Shown: piece by piece, positions 1 to 9,952 of the stretch
Layout of the letters: every line of letters starts with the position of its first letter
Numbering within the stretch: position 1 is the stretch's first letter
NCBI GenBank assembly: GCA_023404715.1
Contig: JAEYAR010000197.1
Span: 1-44,736, forward strand
From: Bacillota bacterium
Lineage (GTDB): Bacteria; Bacillota; Clostridia; Christensenellales; Aristaeellaceae
DNA: 44,736 nt
Direction: 5' to 3'
Notes under the pieces: model-generated
Seen by the model: only the letters and a program-made list of their open reading frames with translations
What the model was told of the DNA's origin: nothing
Databases searched by the model: none
Position numbers and translations under genes: made by a program

Positions 1-76
1 TGCGTATGCCAAGCATGCGGGCATAGCGCAAGTCATGCAATTCTTTGGTTTCGTAAGCGATTGCTCTGGAAGCTTG

Positions 77-117
77 TATCATACCTGTAGACATTGTTGG
101 GGGAGCATGGTATGATA
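77..117. repeat. 9-bp inverted repeat upstream of the AraC-type regulator
   Basis: TATCATACC at 77-85 is the exact reverse complement of GGTATGATA at 109-117, with 23 bases between. It lies about 70 bases before the regulator start and could be an operator or a leader hairpin. No convincing -35/-10 pair was seen here. The upstream gene lies outside the window, so the direction of action is unknown. Confidence 0.4.
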
Positions 118-183
118 ATTGGGAGGATGAAGGCAAGATCTGCGGGCTATTTTGGATGATCTTGCAGAGTGAGGTTGATACCC

Positions 184-2226
184 GTGTACAAGGCCAAGAA
201 GCGAACCCGAATCTTTTACCGATATGCGGCGATCTATTTTGTAGTGCTTTTTCTATTGTCGGCGACGCTGCTGCTGAGTGTTTTGTGGTTTTCGGCGCAG
301 GAGGTGGTGTCGCTGGAGACACAAAATACGGAAAAGAGCATGCTGTGCTTGGCAGATATGCTGGAAAAGCAGCATCAGACACTGGAAAGTATTGCTATTC
401 GGATTGGGATGACACCGGCTTACCGACCCAATATGATCAATCGGGGGCCGATCTATGACATTGAGCTCCTGGAGAAGTTCCGGCAGTATGTCAACTATTC
501 GCCCTTGGCCCAGGAATATTTCATCGTGTATAATTCAGTGAACAAAATCTATACCTCAACGGGCCATACTTCCTACTTTGATTATTACGCACCCCTGAAG
601 CTGCAGGTTCCTTATGAACTTACGGGAGAGATATTGTGGGAGATCTTGGGTATGGCGCAGCAGACGGCGCTGGACATGGGGGAGAATATCTTGCTGGTGT
701 TCCCCCTGCGGTTCTACGGCTATGATATGGCGGATCGGGATAGAGCTGCTCTGTGCTTCGCGCTTCGGAAGGCGGATATCCGTAGCTATGTGGATTCCAT
801 TAGCGTAGGGCTGCCGGAGAAATATGCCTTCGCTGTCGATGGACATGATGTATTCTCTACCACAGCTGACCTGACTGGCGACGCGGAAAGAAACCAGATG
901 ATGGAGGTAATGTCTGCCGGAGGGCGGGTGAAGCTGCGGGCTGTGCTGGCCCTGAAGGGTTGGCAGCTTCTCTTTGCCAAGAATTCTTGGCTGCTGTACC
1001 TGGGTGCGATAGTTGTACTGGTGGTAGCTTGTCTGGTAGCGCTAGGCATGGCGCACTTTAGCTTGCGGCCTTTGGACAAGTTGCTTCGCAAGTACATGCC
1101 CAACGATGTGGGTATCGATAGCGAATTTCGGCAATTGGACGAGATCCTACACCATATGGATCAGCTGCGAATTAACACATGCCAGCAGTTGCGTAATCAT
1201 CTGCTGCTGCTACTACTGCGAGGAAGTTATAGCCAGCAAATGCTCCAGCGCTGGTCTATGCTGGGGATCACCTTTGATCAGCCGGTGTGCTGCGTGTTCC
1301 TGGTGAAGGGCGATGGAGCGGCGAAGGAAGAAGTTTGGAAAAAGCTTGAAGCTTTGGGAACATCCCGTCAACATATCTATACCACCGAAGACGAGACGGC
1401 GGATCAACTGATCGTGGTGGCCAACTACGATGGTGGCGAGGGGCACGAGGCGATGCAGCGGTGTATCAACCAGGTGGCGGATCAGGCAGGACTGACCGTT
1501 GTGGCCGGGCGACCGGTGGATTCCCCCAAGCGGCTCCCATTGTCCTACATGGCAGCGCTAACGGCGGGACATTATGAGGCCCACGCTCAGCATAAAAGCC
1601 TGATCTCCGTGGATCTGTTGGCGGACCGGATGATCACAGCTGTTCGCAACCGGGATGAGATAGCGGTGGAGCAGGCGGGTGAAGCCATCAGCGCTTACCT
1701 GATGGAAAGCGCTCCGGACGGGGTGCTGACTCGACATCGCGTGTATGAGCTGATCAGCCGCATCATCCACAAGGCTGATGATGCGGACATCTGTCTAAAC
1801 AAATCCGAGGTCAACGCGCTGGTGCTTCTTCCGGACGTGACCATGATCACCAATGATCTGAAAAGACACCTGATAGCGGGCGTGCGTCAGACGCCCCCCC
1901 ATAAACTCTCTGGGGACGATACCGCTCGGCTGATCGTGGAGTATGTGATCGCCAACGCATATGACCCGGATTTTAACCTGCAGGATATCGCAACATCCTT
2001 TGGCCTGAGCGCGGATTACATCAGCGGCATGATCAAACGGGAGACAGGATCGGCCTTCAAGGAATACCTGACCATGCTACGCATCAGCGAGGCGCAGAGG
2101 CTGCTGGCGGAGGACAAGAGCCTGATGGTGAGCGATGTGGCCCTTCGGGTAGGATATCGAAAAGCTTCAAATTTTAGCAAAAAATTCAAGGAGCTTACAG
2201 GAACACTCCCTTCCCATATGAAATAA
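184..2226 (+). CDS. Membrane-anchored AraC-family transcriptional regulator
   Basis: A one-component regulator of about 680 residues. A short basic N-terminus is followed by a membrane segment (about residues 12-37), an extracytoplasmic sensor region of roughly 230 residues, a second membrane segment (about 270-293), a cytoplasmic linker, and a C-terminal AraC double helix-turn-helix of about 100 residues containing IATSFGLSADYISGMIK and VALRVGYRKASNFSKKFK. This architecture is common next to LplB/YtcP-type sugar importers, where the outer domain is thought to sense a glycan or the loaded binding protein. I chose GTG at 184 because a GAGG motif precedes it by about 9 bases; GTG at 169 is also in frame but has no ribosome-binding site. 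A terminator follows, so it is transcribed apart from the transporter genes it probably controls. The exact ligand is unknown. Confidence 0.85.
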   Translation: MYKAKKRTRIFYRYAAIYFVVLFLLSATLLLSVLWFSAQEVVSLETQNTEKSMLCLADMLEKQHQTLESIAIRIGMTPAYRPNMINRGPIYDIELLEKFRQYVNYSPLAQEYFIVYNSVNKIYTSTGHTSYFDYYAPLKLQVPYELTGEILWEILGMAQQTALDMGENILLVFPLRFYGYDMADRDRAALCFALRKADIRSYVDSISVGLPEKYAFAVDGHDVFSTTADLTGDAERNQMMEVMSAGGRVKLRAVLALKGWQLLFAKNSWLLYLGAIVVLVVACLVALGMAHFSLRPLDKLLRKYMPNDVGIDSEFRQLDEILHHMDQLRINTCQQLRNHLLLLLLRGSYSQQMLQRWSMLGITFDQPVCCVFLVKGDGAAKEEVWKKLEALGTSRQHIYTTEDETADQLIVVANYDGGEGHEAMQRCINQVADQAGLTVVAGRPVDSPKRLPLSYMAALTAGHYEAHAQHKSLISVDLLADRMITAVRNRDEIAVEQAGEAISAYLMESAPDGVLTRHRVYELISRIIHKADDADICLNKSEVNALVLLPDVTMITNDLKRHLIAGVRQTPPHKLSGDDTARLIVEYVIANAYDPDFNLQDIATSFGLSADYISGMIKRETGSAFKEYLTMLRISEAQRLLAEDKSLMVSDVALRVGYRKASNFSKKFKELTGTLPSHMK

Positions 2227-2265
2227 TGCATGGATAAATTGACAAAACAATAGCCAAAAAGACGA

Positions 2266-2322
2266 AAAACAGCACCCTAAATACGGGATTTCCCGGGTTT
2301 TTGTGTGCTGTTTTGCTTTTTT
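2266..2322 (+). terminator. Intrinsic terminator after the AraC-type regulator
   Basis: AAAACAGCAC at 2266-2275 pairs perfectly with GTGCTGTTTT at 2305-2314, with an inner CGGGA/TCCCG stem, and a T-rich tail follows. It separates the regulator from the transporter operon. It also argues that the first permease starts downstream at 2425 rather than inside this hairpin. Confidence 0.8.
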
Positions 2323-2424
2323 GGGCCTTGTTTGCCCAATAATGACATGTTAGAATGGCCCACAACAAGAGAACGTCGAGTGGCAGAGAGGGAGTACATG
2401 CTGCTCAGGAAAGAGGGAGAGGAA

Positions 2425-3384
2425 ATGTCAGGCTTCCAAACCATAGGGGAAAAAACCATTGGGAAAAGGGTCAACTGGGTGCACGTGAAAAGGCGCTTGG
2501 GGGAAAGCTGGCAGTGGTATCTGCTGCTCCTGCCCGCACTCATCTATGTAGCGATCTTCAGCTACGGCCCTATGTACGGTATCCAGATCGCTTTCAAGAA
2601 CTACAGGCCCTCCCTGGGGGTGAGCGGCAGTGAATGGCTGGATCCGCTGCTGAAGAACTTCATTCGGTTCGTGAATTATCCTGACTTTTGGAAGATGATC
2701 CGCAATACACTGTCCATTACGCTGTATTCGCTGGCCACCTTCCCCTGTGCGATCATCTTTGCGCTGATGCTCAACGAGGTCAGCCAGATCAAGCTAAAGA
2801 AGACCGTGCAGATGATCACCTACGCTCCCCATTTCCTGTCCGAGGTGGTGGTGTGCTCTCTGGTGCTGATGATGCTGGATCGTGCCCATGGTCCTATTAA
2901 TAACCTGATTGCCATGCTGGGCGGCACCCGAACAGCCTTCATCAGCGACCCGAATGCCTTCTCCTCCATCTATGTATGGTCGGGCGTATGGCAGAACATC
3001 GGCTGGGACTCCATCTTGTATATATCCGCTTTGGCGGCTGTCTCCCCGGAAATTGTAGAGGCGGCCAAGATCGACGGCGCCAACCGGATGCAGGTCATTC
3101 GTCATGTGTATATCCCCGGTATCATGGCCACAGTCGCCATCACCTTCATCATGCGCACTGGCGGGTTGATGTCCGTTGGCTACTCGAAGATTTTTCTGCT
3201 TCAAAATGACCTGAACCTCAGCGCTTCTCAGGTGATCTCTACATACGTGTACAACGTAGGCATTGAGGGCTCTCAGTTTAGCTACTCCACGGCCATCAAT
3301 CTGTTCAATAATATTGTGAACATTCTGATCCTGCTCATGGCCAATAAGGTGGTCAAGACCATGACGGACACGGGCTTGTTCTGA
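2425..3384 (+). CDS. Carbohydrate ABC transporter permease, LplB type
   Basis: An integral membrane subunit of a CUT1-type sugar importer, 319 residues from ATG 2425. The start is supported by AGAGGG at 2412-2417, seven bases upstream. About six membrane segments are visible, beginning with WYLLLLPALIYVAIFSYGP, and the EAAKIDGANRMQVIRHVYIPG stretch is the cytoplasmic EAA loop that contacts the ATPase. Length and order match LplB-like permeases. It is followed 11 bases later by the second permease and then the binding protein. No ATP-binding subunit is encoded nearby; such importers usually share an MsmK-type ATPase encoded elsewhere. The substrate is inferred to be an oligosaccharide from the two glycoside hydrolases downstream. 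Confidence 0.9.
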   Translation: MSGFQTIGEKTIGKRVNWVHVKRRLGESWQWYLLLLPALIYVAIFSYGPMYGIQIAFKNYRPSLGVSGSEWLDPLLKNFIRFVNYPDFWKMIRNTLSITLYSLATFPCAIIFALMLNEVSQIKLKKTVQMITYAPHFLSEVVVCSLVLMMLDRAHGPINNLIAMLGGTRTAFISDPNAFSSIYVWSGVWQNIGWDSILYISALAAVSPEIVEAAKIDGANRMQVIRHVYIPGIMATVAITFIMRTGGLMSVGYSKIFLLQNDLNLSASQVISTYVYNVGIEGSQFSYSTAINLFNNIVNILILLMANKVVKTMTDTGLF

Positions 3385-3395
3385 GAGGAGGAACT

Positions 3396-4307
3396 ATGGA
3401 CATCGCGAAAAAGCGGCATCACATCAGCCTGTTCGGCGGCATCAATATTGTTCTGCTGCTGATACTCACCTTCATCTGTCTCTATCCCATGTACTATACG
3501 GTGATCGCCTCCTTCTCCGACTATCTGCCTGTGGCGACGGGGAAAGTGTCCTTCTGGCCGGTGGGGTTCCAGCTTACGGCCTATGAGGCGGTATTCCAGA
3601 ACAAGGATATCTGGAAAGGTTATATGAACACCATCATTTATACGGTGTTCGGTACAGGCTTTAACCTGTTTCTGACCATTCCCTCCGCCTATGTGATGAG
3701 CAAGAAAAAGATGTTCGGCCACGGTGTACTGACCTGGTACTTCCTGATCACCATGTACTTCTCTGGCGGTATGGTGCCCACCTACCTGCTGTATAAAGAC
3801 TTGGGGCTACTGAACAATCCACTGGTCATGATCATTACCGGCGGCCTGAGCGTGTACAACATGATCGTAACGCGTACCTACTTCGCCAACAGCATTCCCG
3901 ATAGCTTGTATGAGGCCGGGCGGATCGACGGCAGCAGCGAGTTTGGCCTCTTCTTCCGCATTGCCCTGCCCCTGTCCATGCCCATTATGGCTGTCATCGC
4001 GCTATACTACGCGGTAGGGCACTGGAACAGCTATTTCAACGCCATGATGTACCTGACCAACAAAGACTACCATCCCTTGTCCCTGGTGCTGCGGCGCATC
4101 CTCATCATGAACGAGAGCGCCCTGAGCGATGATTTGCTCGGCAACCTGGACCCTGCGTTGATTGCCGACATGGCTCGAAAAGCTAACTTGGCAGTGGTCA
4201 TGAAGTACGCGCTGGTTCTAATCTCTAGCGCCCCCATGCTGATCGCCTATCCTTTTGTGCAGAAGTACTTCGTCAAGGGTATGATGATCGGGTCCGTCAA
4301 GGGCTGA
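3396..4307 (+). CDS. Carbohydrate ABC transporter permease, YtcP/LplC type
   Basis: The second permease of the heterodimeric channel, 303 residues, six membrane segments. GAGAGGAGG precedes the ATG at a good distance. It contains the EAA loop (YEAGRIDGSSEFGLFFRIALPLSMP) and the family's C-terminal YPFVQKYFVKGMMIGSVKG ending, which is typical of YtcP/LplC proteins. It forms the membrane pore together with the preceding LplB-type protein and accepts substrate from the binding protein encoded next. The tight spacing shows one transcript from 2425 onwards. Confidence 0.92.
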   Translation: MDIAKKRHHISLFGGINIVLLLILTFICLYPMYYTVIASFSDYLPVATGKVSFWPVGFQLTAYEAVFQNKDIWKGYMNTIIYTVFGTGFNLFLTIPSAYVMSKKKMFGHGVLTWYFLITMYFSGGMVPTYLLYKDLGLLNNPLVMIITGGLSVYNMIVTRTYFANSIPDSLYEAGRIDGSSEFGLFFRIALPLSMPIMAVIALYYAVGHWNSYFNAMMYLTNKDYHPLSLVLRRILIMNESALSDDLLGNLDPALIADMARKANLAVVMKYALVLISSAPMLIAYPFVQKYFVKGMMIGSVKG

Positions 4308-4352
4308 TACACCGGTGAAGGTGTTCAGAATAAAAGAAAGGAACGTGATCCT

Positions 4353-6026
4353 ATGAAACGCATCGTATCCCTGGTTCTGGCTGCTGCGATGATGCTGAGC
4401 CTTGTTGGTTCGGTCGCTGTAGCAGAGGAAAAGCCGACCCTGCGTCTGTTGACCCTACTGCATAGCGAGCAGACTGCTGCTATCGAGGACATCTGGTTCT
4501 TCAAGCATCTGGAGAACAAGTTCAACATTAAACTGGAATTAGAAGCGACTACCAATGAGGCCCAGGCTGAACGCCAGAGCCAGTTGCTGCTGGCTGACGA
4601 CCTGCCTGACCTGGTCTGGCTGGGCTTGAGCAACTCCGACGCTATGACCTACGGTGCTGGCGAAGGTATGCTACTGGACTGGAACCAGTACCTAAACGAG
4701 GAGACAATGCCCAATGCCTGGAAGGCAAAGCAGGAGTATCCCGAAGCTTTCGTGGCCTCCACAACGCCTGACGGTGGCCTGTACAGCATGCCTTATATCC
4801 GTGGCCCGGTGTATGCCAACAACACCGGCGCTTTCTCCGGTAGCATCCGCATGAATATCAACAAGGAATGGCTGGAGGCTGTGGGTATGGAGAAGCCCGC
4901 CACGCTGGACGAGTTCATTGCTGTGGCGAGAGCTTTTAAGGAGAAGGACCCCGGCAATGTGGGCGAGCAGCTTGTGCCCATTATTGACAACCAAAACAAG
5001 GTGAAGGACTATATCTGGAATGCCCTGGGCTTTTATGGATGCGGCACTCAGGCTTATGGCACCCAGTTCTCCATCAAGGATGGTAAGATTGTTTTGCCCG
5101 CCTACACGCCCGAAGCCAAGGAATTCATGACCACTATGAAGACCCTTTATGACGAGGGCCTGATTTCCCCGGACTACTTCACGCTGGATCAAACCACCAA
5201 TCGCGGTTTGGTTTCCGCTGGTGTGTGCGGTATCTTCGGTGACTCTACCCTACAGCCCGCCGAGAACAACTGGAAGGCTTGGGACTCCATGTCGCCCCTG
5301 TCCAGCAGCGTGAACGAGACCCGCGTGGCCAGCATCAACGCTGTGTATTCCCTCGGAACCTATGCTTCCGCCAAGACCAAGTATCCTGAAATCGTGGCCG
5401 CTATCGTGGACTACATGTACACCGATGAGGCTGCTATGTTCTACCAGAGTGGCCCCATGAAGGGAACCCCCGAGGAGCAGGACGGCAACGGTTGGTACAT
5501 CACAGAGGACGGTGTAGTGACCAATGACCTGATCCAGAGCAACCCGACCTACACCTTGACCAACGGCAATACCGCCAACTACTACATTAACGGCTTGTTC
5601 GACAACTACGAGGCTTATCGCTATGAGTACGCCGGCGTGGAGCACGAGCAGATGTACCGCCCCATCGTGGACGTGATCACTGGCGAAGAAGTGCAGGTGC
5701 CGGTGGCGGATCCTAGCATCTGGGAGGACGATAACTGGGATCGCCACTGGCGCGTGAGCCAGACGGCTGCCATGGAGCATTACCTGACCTTCGTTAAGCT
5801 TCCCAACGTGTACCTGACGCGTGAGCAGGAGGATATCATCATCGACCTGCGCACCGTGATCGAGAACTACATCACCCAGGAAACGCCCAAGTTCATTACC
5901 GGCGCCCGTTCCCTGGATGAGTTCGATGCTTATCAGCAGGAGTTGAAGGGCTTGGGCATCGAGGAGTATATCGCGATTTACGCCGAAGCCTATGCGCCCT
6001 ACGTGGCCAGCATCTTCGGTGAGTAA
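4353..6026 (+). CDS. Extracellular solute-binding protein of the LplA/LipO type
   Basis: A 557-residue secreted glycan-binding protein for the two permeases upstream. The first 24 residues form a signal peptide ending in SVAVAEE. There is no cysteine lipobox, so it is not predicted to be lipid-anchored in the usual monoderm way. The long mature domain (over 530 residues) fits the large type of LplA-like binding protein, which takes oligosaccharides. An AAAGGA motif lies about nine bases before the ATG. A strong hairpin immediately follows the stop, which probably stabilises the upstream message or lowers expression of the hydrolases. The ligand cannot be read from sequence. Confidence 0.88.
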   Translation: MKRIVSLVLAAAMMLSLVGSVAVAEEKPTLRLLTLLHSEQTAAIEDIWFFKHLENKFNIKLELEATTNEAQAERQSQLLLADDLPDLVWLGLSNSDAMTYGAGEGMLLDWNQYLNEETMPNAWKAKQEYPEAFVASTTPDGGLYSMPYIRGPVYANNTGAFSGSIRMNINKEWLEAVGMEKPATLDEFIAVARAFKEKDPGNVGEQLVPIIDNQNKVKDYIWNALGFYGCGTQAYGTQFSIKDGKIVLPAYTPEAKEFMTTMKTLYDEGLISPDYFTLDQTTNRGLVSAGVCGIFGDSTLQPAENNWKAWDSMSPLSSSVNETRVASINAVYSLGTYASAKTKYPEIVAAIVDYMYTDEAAMFYQSGPMKGTPEEQDGNGWYITEDGVVTNDLIQSNPTYTLTNGNTANYYINGLFDNYEAYRYEYAGVEHEQMYRPIVDVITGEEVQVPVADPSIWEDDNWDRHWRVSQTAAMEHYLTFVKLPNVYLTREQEDIIIDLRTVIENYITQETPKFITGARSLDEFDAYQQELKGLGIEEYIAIYAEAYAPYVASIFGE

Positions 6027-6039
6027 TCGGAATCTCACT

Positions 6040-6069
6040 GGCGGGCAGGGGCAGTAGCCCTTGCCCGCC
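6040..6069 (+). terminator. Hairpin after the binding-protein gene
   Basis: Bases 6040-6052 (GGCGGGCAGGGGC) pair with 6057-6069 around an AGTA loop, with one G-U pair. TTCTTTG follows. This is a partial terminator or an RNA-stabilising hairpin between the transporter and hydrolase genes of one operon. Confidence 0.6.
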
Positions 6070-6102
6070 TTCTTTGTATCATCAGGAAAGGCGGCGGGAG
6101 AC

Positions 6103-7881
6103 ATGCGACGCAAATGGGCTTACCACACCCCCATCATAGATGGAGAACTGGTATCCACCCTTCCCGTGGAGGTAGAGGTCAGCAAGCAAAGCCCCACCAC
6201 ATGTGTGGAGGAATATGCATTGACCCTCCGTTGGGATGAGCATCAGGCCAAGGAGACGGACGGCGAGGTGGGGGTAATCTTTACCCTGCCGTGTGTGGAT
6301 GTGCAGTACATGTGGCATCCGGAATCCAGAGCCCGGCGGGTGCTGGACGCAGACTGGCGGCTGAATATTCACGCCATGCTGACGGCTTCTGCCCCGGTGG
6401 CCATGTTGTTTAACGGCGCAGGGCAGAACACCTACGCCATCGCCATCGACGAGGTTCGCAAGGTGACCAGCGTAGAATGCGGGGAAGAGGACGGCCGTGA
6501 CTGCATCGTGGCCAAGGTGACTCTGGGGATGCGGCAGTTCGAGGGCCGGAACCATACCCTGTTGCGGATTCGGGTGGATCGCCGTCCTCTGCCCTACCAC
6601 GAAGTTCTGGCGGCGGTGCGATGCTGGTGGGAGCAGGTGCTGAGCCTATCGCCCTTGCCCGTGCCCTATGCGGCCCGGCTTCCCATGTACTCCTCTTGGT
6701 ACAATTTCCATCAGGAAATCACCGCAGAGGAGCTGGTACAGGAGTGCGCACTGGCCAAAGAGCTGGGCATGGAGGCTATTATCGTGGACGACGGCTGGCA
6801 GACCAGCGATAACGGCGGGGGATATGGGCACACCGGCAACTGGGCGCCATGCCCTGAAAAATTTCCTGACATGCGGGCCTTTGTAGATCAGGTGCACAGA
6901 CTGGGCATGAAGGTAATGCTGTGGTATAGCGTCCCTTTCATGGGGTATTTTTCCAAGCCTTGGGAACGGTTCAAGAACATGATTCTCTATCGGGAGGATC
7001 GCAACAACACGGGCATTCTGGACCCTCGCTACCCGGAGGTGCGCAGATATCTGGTGGGGGTGTTCACTCGTGCGATGCGCGATTACGGCCTGGATGGCTT
7101 TAAGCTGGACTTCATCGACCGCTTCCACAAGCCGGAGAAGGACATGATTCGGTCGGGGATGGACTATATCTGCGTTCAGGATGCCGCCTGTCGGCTGCTT
7201 CAGGACATCGTGGAGGGGCTACGGGCCATCAATCCAGAGGTGCTCATTGAGTTCCGCCAGCGTTATGTGGGCCCTTGCATGCGCCAGTACGGCAATATGT
7301 TCCGGGTGGCGGACTGCCCCGGAGACATTACCACCAACCGGGTGGGCATCGTGGATCTGCGGATGCTCAGCGGCGACCGGGCTGTCCATTCGGATATGAT
7401 CACCTGGAACGATCAGGAGACGCCGGAGGACGCGGCTTTGCAGATACTGAACACCCTCTTTGGCGTGACACAAGTATCCAAGCGGCTCAAGGAGCTCCGC
7501 CCCGATCATCGCAAAATACTGGCGTTCTGGCTGAACTACCAGCGGGAGAACCTGCAGGTGTTGCAGTGTTCAGGCCTACGCCCCTCAGAACCCCAGGCCA
7601 TGTACCCCGTCATCACCGCCTGTGATGATAAGGAAGAGATCATCGGGGTCTATGGGAACGACCGGGTTATTGCGCCGGACTGGAGCAAGCAAAGGACGCA
7701 GCTGATCAACGCCACATGGCAGCCCTATTTGGTGCTGCGGGTGGAAGAAAATTGTCAACACCGATTCATGGTATACGACTGCATGGGCAGCAAGGTGGAA
7801 AATGGCCTGATCCAGCGGACGGCGGGGCTTCAAGAGATCGTCATCCCTCGGAGCGGCTTGGCGGTGCTGGAACGGGTATAA
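6103..7881 (+). CDS. Clan GH-D glycoside hydrolase (GH36-like alpha-galactosidase family)
   Basis: A 592-residue cytoplasmic enzyme with no signal peptide, so it acts on imported oligosaccharide. An N-terminal beta-sandwich (about 1-190) precedes a TIM barrel that starts near YSSWYNFHQEI (residue 196). VDDGWQ (228-233) is the clan's substrate-binding strand. GFKLDF carries the probable nucleophile Asp336, and D404 in VADCPGD is a candidate acid/base. These follow the KxD and late-Asp arrangement of GH36/GH27. ATG 6103 is preferred because GGCGGGAG precedes it. Alpha-galactosidase activity is the family default, but a related alpha-linked substrate is equally possible. Confidence 0.8.
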   Translation: MRRKWAYHTPIIDGELVSTLPVEVEVSKQSPTTCVEEYALTLRWDEHQAKETDGEVGVIFTLPCVDVQYMWHPESRARRVLDADWRLNIHAMLTASAPVAMLFNGAGQNTYAIAIDEVRKVTSVECGEEDGRDCIVAKVTLGMRQFEGRNHTLLRIRVDRRPLPYHEVLAAVRCWWEQVLSLSPLPVPYAARLPMYSSWYNFHQEITAEELVQECALAKELGMEAIIVDDGWQTSDNGGGYGHTGNWAPCPEKFPDMRAFVDQVHRLGMKVMLWYSVPFMGYFSKPWERFKNMILYREDRNNTGILDPRYPEVRRYLVGVFTRAMRDYGLDGFKLDFIDRFHKPEKDMIRSGMDYICVQDAACRLLQDIVEGLRAINPEVLIEFRQRYVGPCMRQYGNMFRVADCPGDITTNRVGIVDLRMLSGDRAVHSDMITWNDQETPEDAALQILNTLFGVTQVSKRLKELRPDHRKILAFWLNYQRENLQVLQCSGLRPSEPQAMYPVITACDDKEEIIGVYGNDRVIAPDWSKQRTQLINATWQPYLVLRVEENCQHRFMVYDCMGSKVENGLIQRTAGLQEIVIPRSGLAVLERV

Positions 7882-7906
7882 CGAAAAAGCGACGAAGGAG
7901 AAGCCG

Positions 7907-9922
7907 ATGAAACTATTTGATGCTCAAACAAGGGCTCGTCTGGACATCCATGATCAGGAGGCGGGCTGTGTCCGTCTGGCAGCTCAGGATTTGGCTCGGG
8001 ATATAGAGAAGGTCAGCCATCATGTGCCGGAATGGGGCAGTCAGGGGACTGGGCGGATCGTTATTGGCAGTTTGACAAATGAAGCCTTTGCGTCGGAACT
8101 GCCCGAGGATGTGTATACGGAGGCCATCCGCGGCAAGTGGGAGCATTACATTTTACAGGTGTGCGGAGACTGCTTGTACTTGGTAGGCAGCGACGAGCGG
8201 GGCGCCATGTGGGCCATCTACGAGTGCAGCCGCCGTTTGCTAGGCGTGAACCCTCTGTACCTGTGGACGGAGCATGTCCCGCAGTATCAGGAAGAAGTCG
8301 TCGTGAAAGACATGCTGGTGGTGGATGGGCCTCAGGATTACCGGTTCCGAGGCTGGTTCATCAACGATGAGGATCTGTTCGAGGGTTTCTGCCGCCGAGG
8401 TGTGCCGGAAAAGGGCTATGATTATCACAAAGATTACTGTCCCTTGATAGCCATGGTGGTGGAGACGGCCCTGCGACTCAAACAGAATCTGCTGATTCCC
8501 TGCTCCCATGTGGATATGGATCAGCCGGAGCAGGAAGGGTTGGTGGAGCTTGTGACCCGTCGGGGAATGTATATCTCCATGCATCATCAAGAGCCGGTAG
8601 GAGTGAATCAGCAGCGCCTGGATCAGTGGTACAAGGCGCAGGGTGACGATACGGAGAATATCAATTACGTGGATCAGCCTGACAAGTACCGTAAAATCTG
8701 GCGGCACTTCATTCACAAGTGGGCCAAGTACCCTAATGTCATTTGGCAGTTGGGCCTGCGTGGGCGGGGAGATCGGCCGGTATGGTATCAGAACGATCGG
8801 GTACCAGACACGGCAGAAGCCCGGGGAGCGCTGATTTCCAAGGCCCTGCAGGAACAATGGGACATCATCGCGGAGGAGACCGGCCGCCGGGATTTCCTTT
8901 CCAGCACCACATTGTGGATGGAAGGGATGCCCTTGTACCGGGCCGGTGCGCTGAAGTTCCCCCAGGGAACGATGGTGATCCTCTCGGACTTCGGCCCCGA
9001 CCAGATGTGGGGTGAGGAATACTATGAAACGCCCCGGTTCCCTGGCATAGAGTACGGTCTGTATTACCACGTGTGCTTCTGGGGTTGCGGGCCACATCTG
9101 GTGCAGGGCACTCGGCCGGAGAAGATCCTCTACAATTACCGTCAGGCACGTACGTACGGAGATACGACCTATTCGGTGCTAAATGTGTCCAACATTCGCG
9201 AGCACGTGAGCGGTATCGCCTGCGTAGCTCAGGCCACTTGGAATTTGGATGGCATGACGGAGGAGGGCCAGTTCCGGGCATGGTGTGAACAGACGTATCA
9301 TTCAGCAGACGGCACTCAAGGGATCGCGATGATGAAGGCTTACTACGATGCCTTCGCCCACTTGGATGACCGCCGCCTGCCCGGCCGGATGCTGCTGATG
9401 GACGGCATGTGCAAGCGGGTGGCACAGATGCTGATGAAGATTATCGGCGGAGACGAGCTGCATCAGGCGGATATCCAAAACAAGCGCCTGTTCAACTTTA
9501 CGGATACGGATGCGTTCATCGCATTCTATCAGCAGGCGACAAAGGAAGGCGAGGCGCGCTTCGCCAAGGTCATGACGATGGCACAGGAACTGGGGGAGAG
9601 CATCCCTCAGGAGCGGCGGGCCTACTTCCGCAGCCACATGATTTTGCAGATCGAGACCATCCGGGGGTTATACGGATGGGTGAACGGCTTGGCAAGGGCT
9701 GCAGCGGTTCGGCGTAACAGCCAGAATGCTGTGGATTTCCGGCAGGCCATTACCCAAGCGATCCGGGCTTTGGAGCGGATCAAAGCGGTTCGCGAAGAAA
9801 CCACCAGCGGCATTTGGCAGCACTGGTGGCAGGGGGATCGGCTGATCGGTCTGCCGGACATTCTGGCTCAGACCAGAGCGATCCTGACGGATGGCAATAA
9901 TCCCGTTAGGAAAGTTATGTAA
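7907..9922 (+). CDS. GH115-like glycoside hydrolase (alpha-glucuronidase-related)
   Basis: A 671-residue protein without a signal peptide. The N-terminal region carries GSDERGAMWAIYECSRRLLG and LYLWTEHVP, followed by YRFRGWFINDEDL. These match the GSDxRG...YE...GVxPxYWW and FRxxFxNDED signatures of GH115, whose known members remove (4-O-methyl)glucuronic acid from xylan. It is shorter than most GH115 enzymes and seems to lack the usual long C-terminal domain. It begins 25 bases after the GH-D gene and shares its operon, so the two probably act in turn on one imported acidic oligosaccharide. Activity on xylan fragments is inferred, not shown. Confidence 0.72.
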   Translation: MKLFDAQTRARLDIHDQEAGCVRLAAQDLARDIEKVSHHVPEWGSQGTGRIVIGSLTNEAFASELPEDVYTEAIRGKWEHYILQVCGDCLYLVGSDERGAMWAIYECSRRLLGVNPLYLWTEHVPQYQEEVVVKDMLVVDGPQDYRFRGWFINDEDLFEGFCRRGVPEKGYDYHKDYCPLIAMVVETALRLKQNLLIPCSHVDMDQPEQEGLVELVTRRGMYISMHHQEPVGVNQQRLDQWYKAQGDDTENINYVDQPDKYRKIWRHFIHKWAKYPNVIWQLGLRGRGDRPVWYQNDRVPDTAEARGALISKALQEQWDIIAEETGRRDFLSSTTLWMEGMPLYRAGALKFPQGTMVILSDFGPDQMWGEEYYETPRFPGIEYGLYYHVCFWGCGPHLVQGTRPEKILYNYRQARTYGDTTYSVLNVSNIREHVSGIACVAQATWNLDGMTEEGQFRAWCEQTYHSADGTQGIAMMKAYYDAFAHLDDRRLPGRMLLMDGMCKRVAQMLMKIIGGDELHQADIQNKRLFNFTDTDAFIAFYQQATKEGEARFAKVMTMAQELGESIPQERRAYFRSHMILQIETIRGLYGWVNGLARAAAVRRNSQNAVDFRQAITQAIRALERIKAVREETTSGIWQHWWQGDRLIGLPDILAQTRAILTDGNNPVRKVM

Positions 9923-9952
9923 GCTGGTTGCATCATGCAGTATCTTGGCAAA

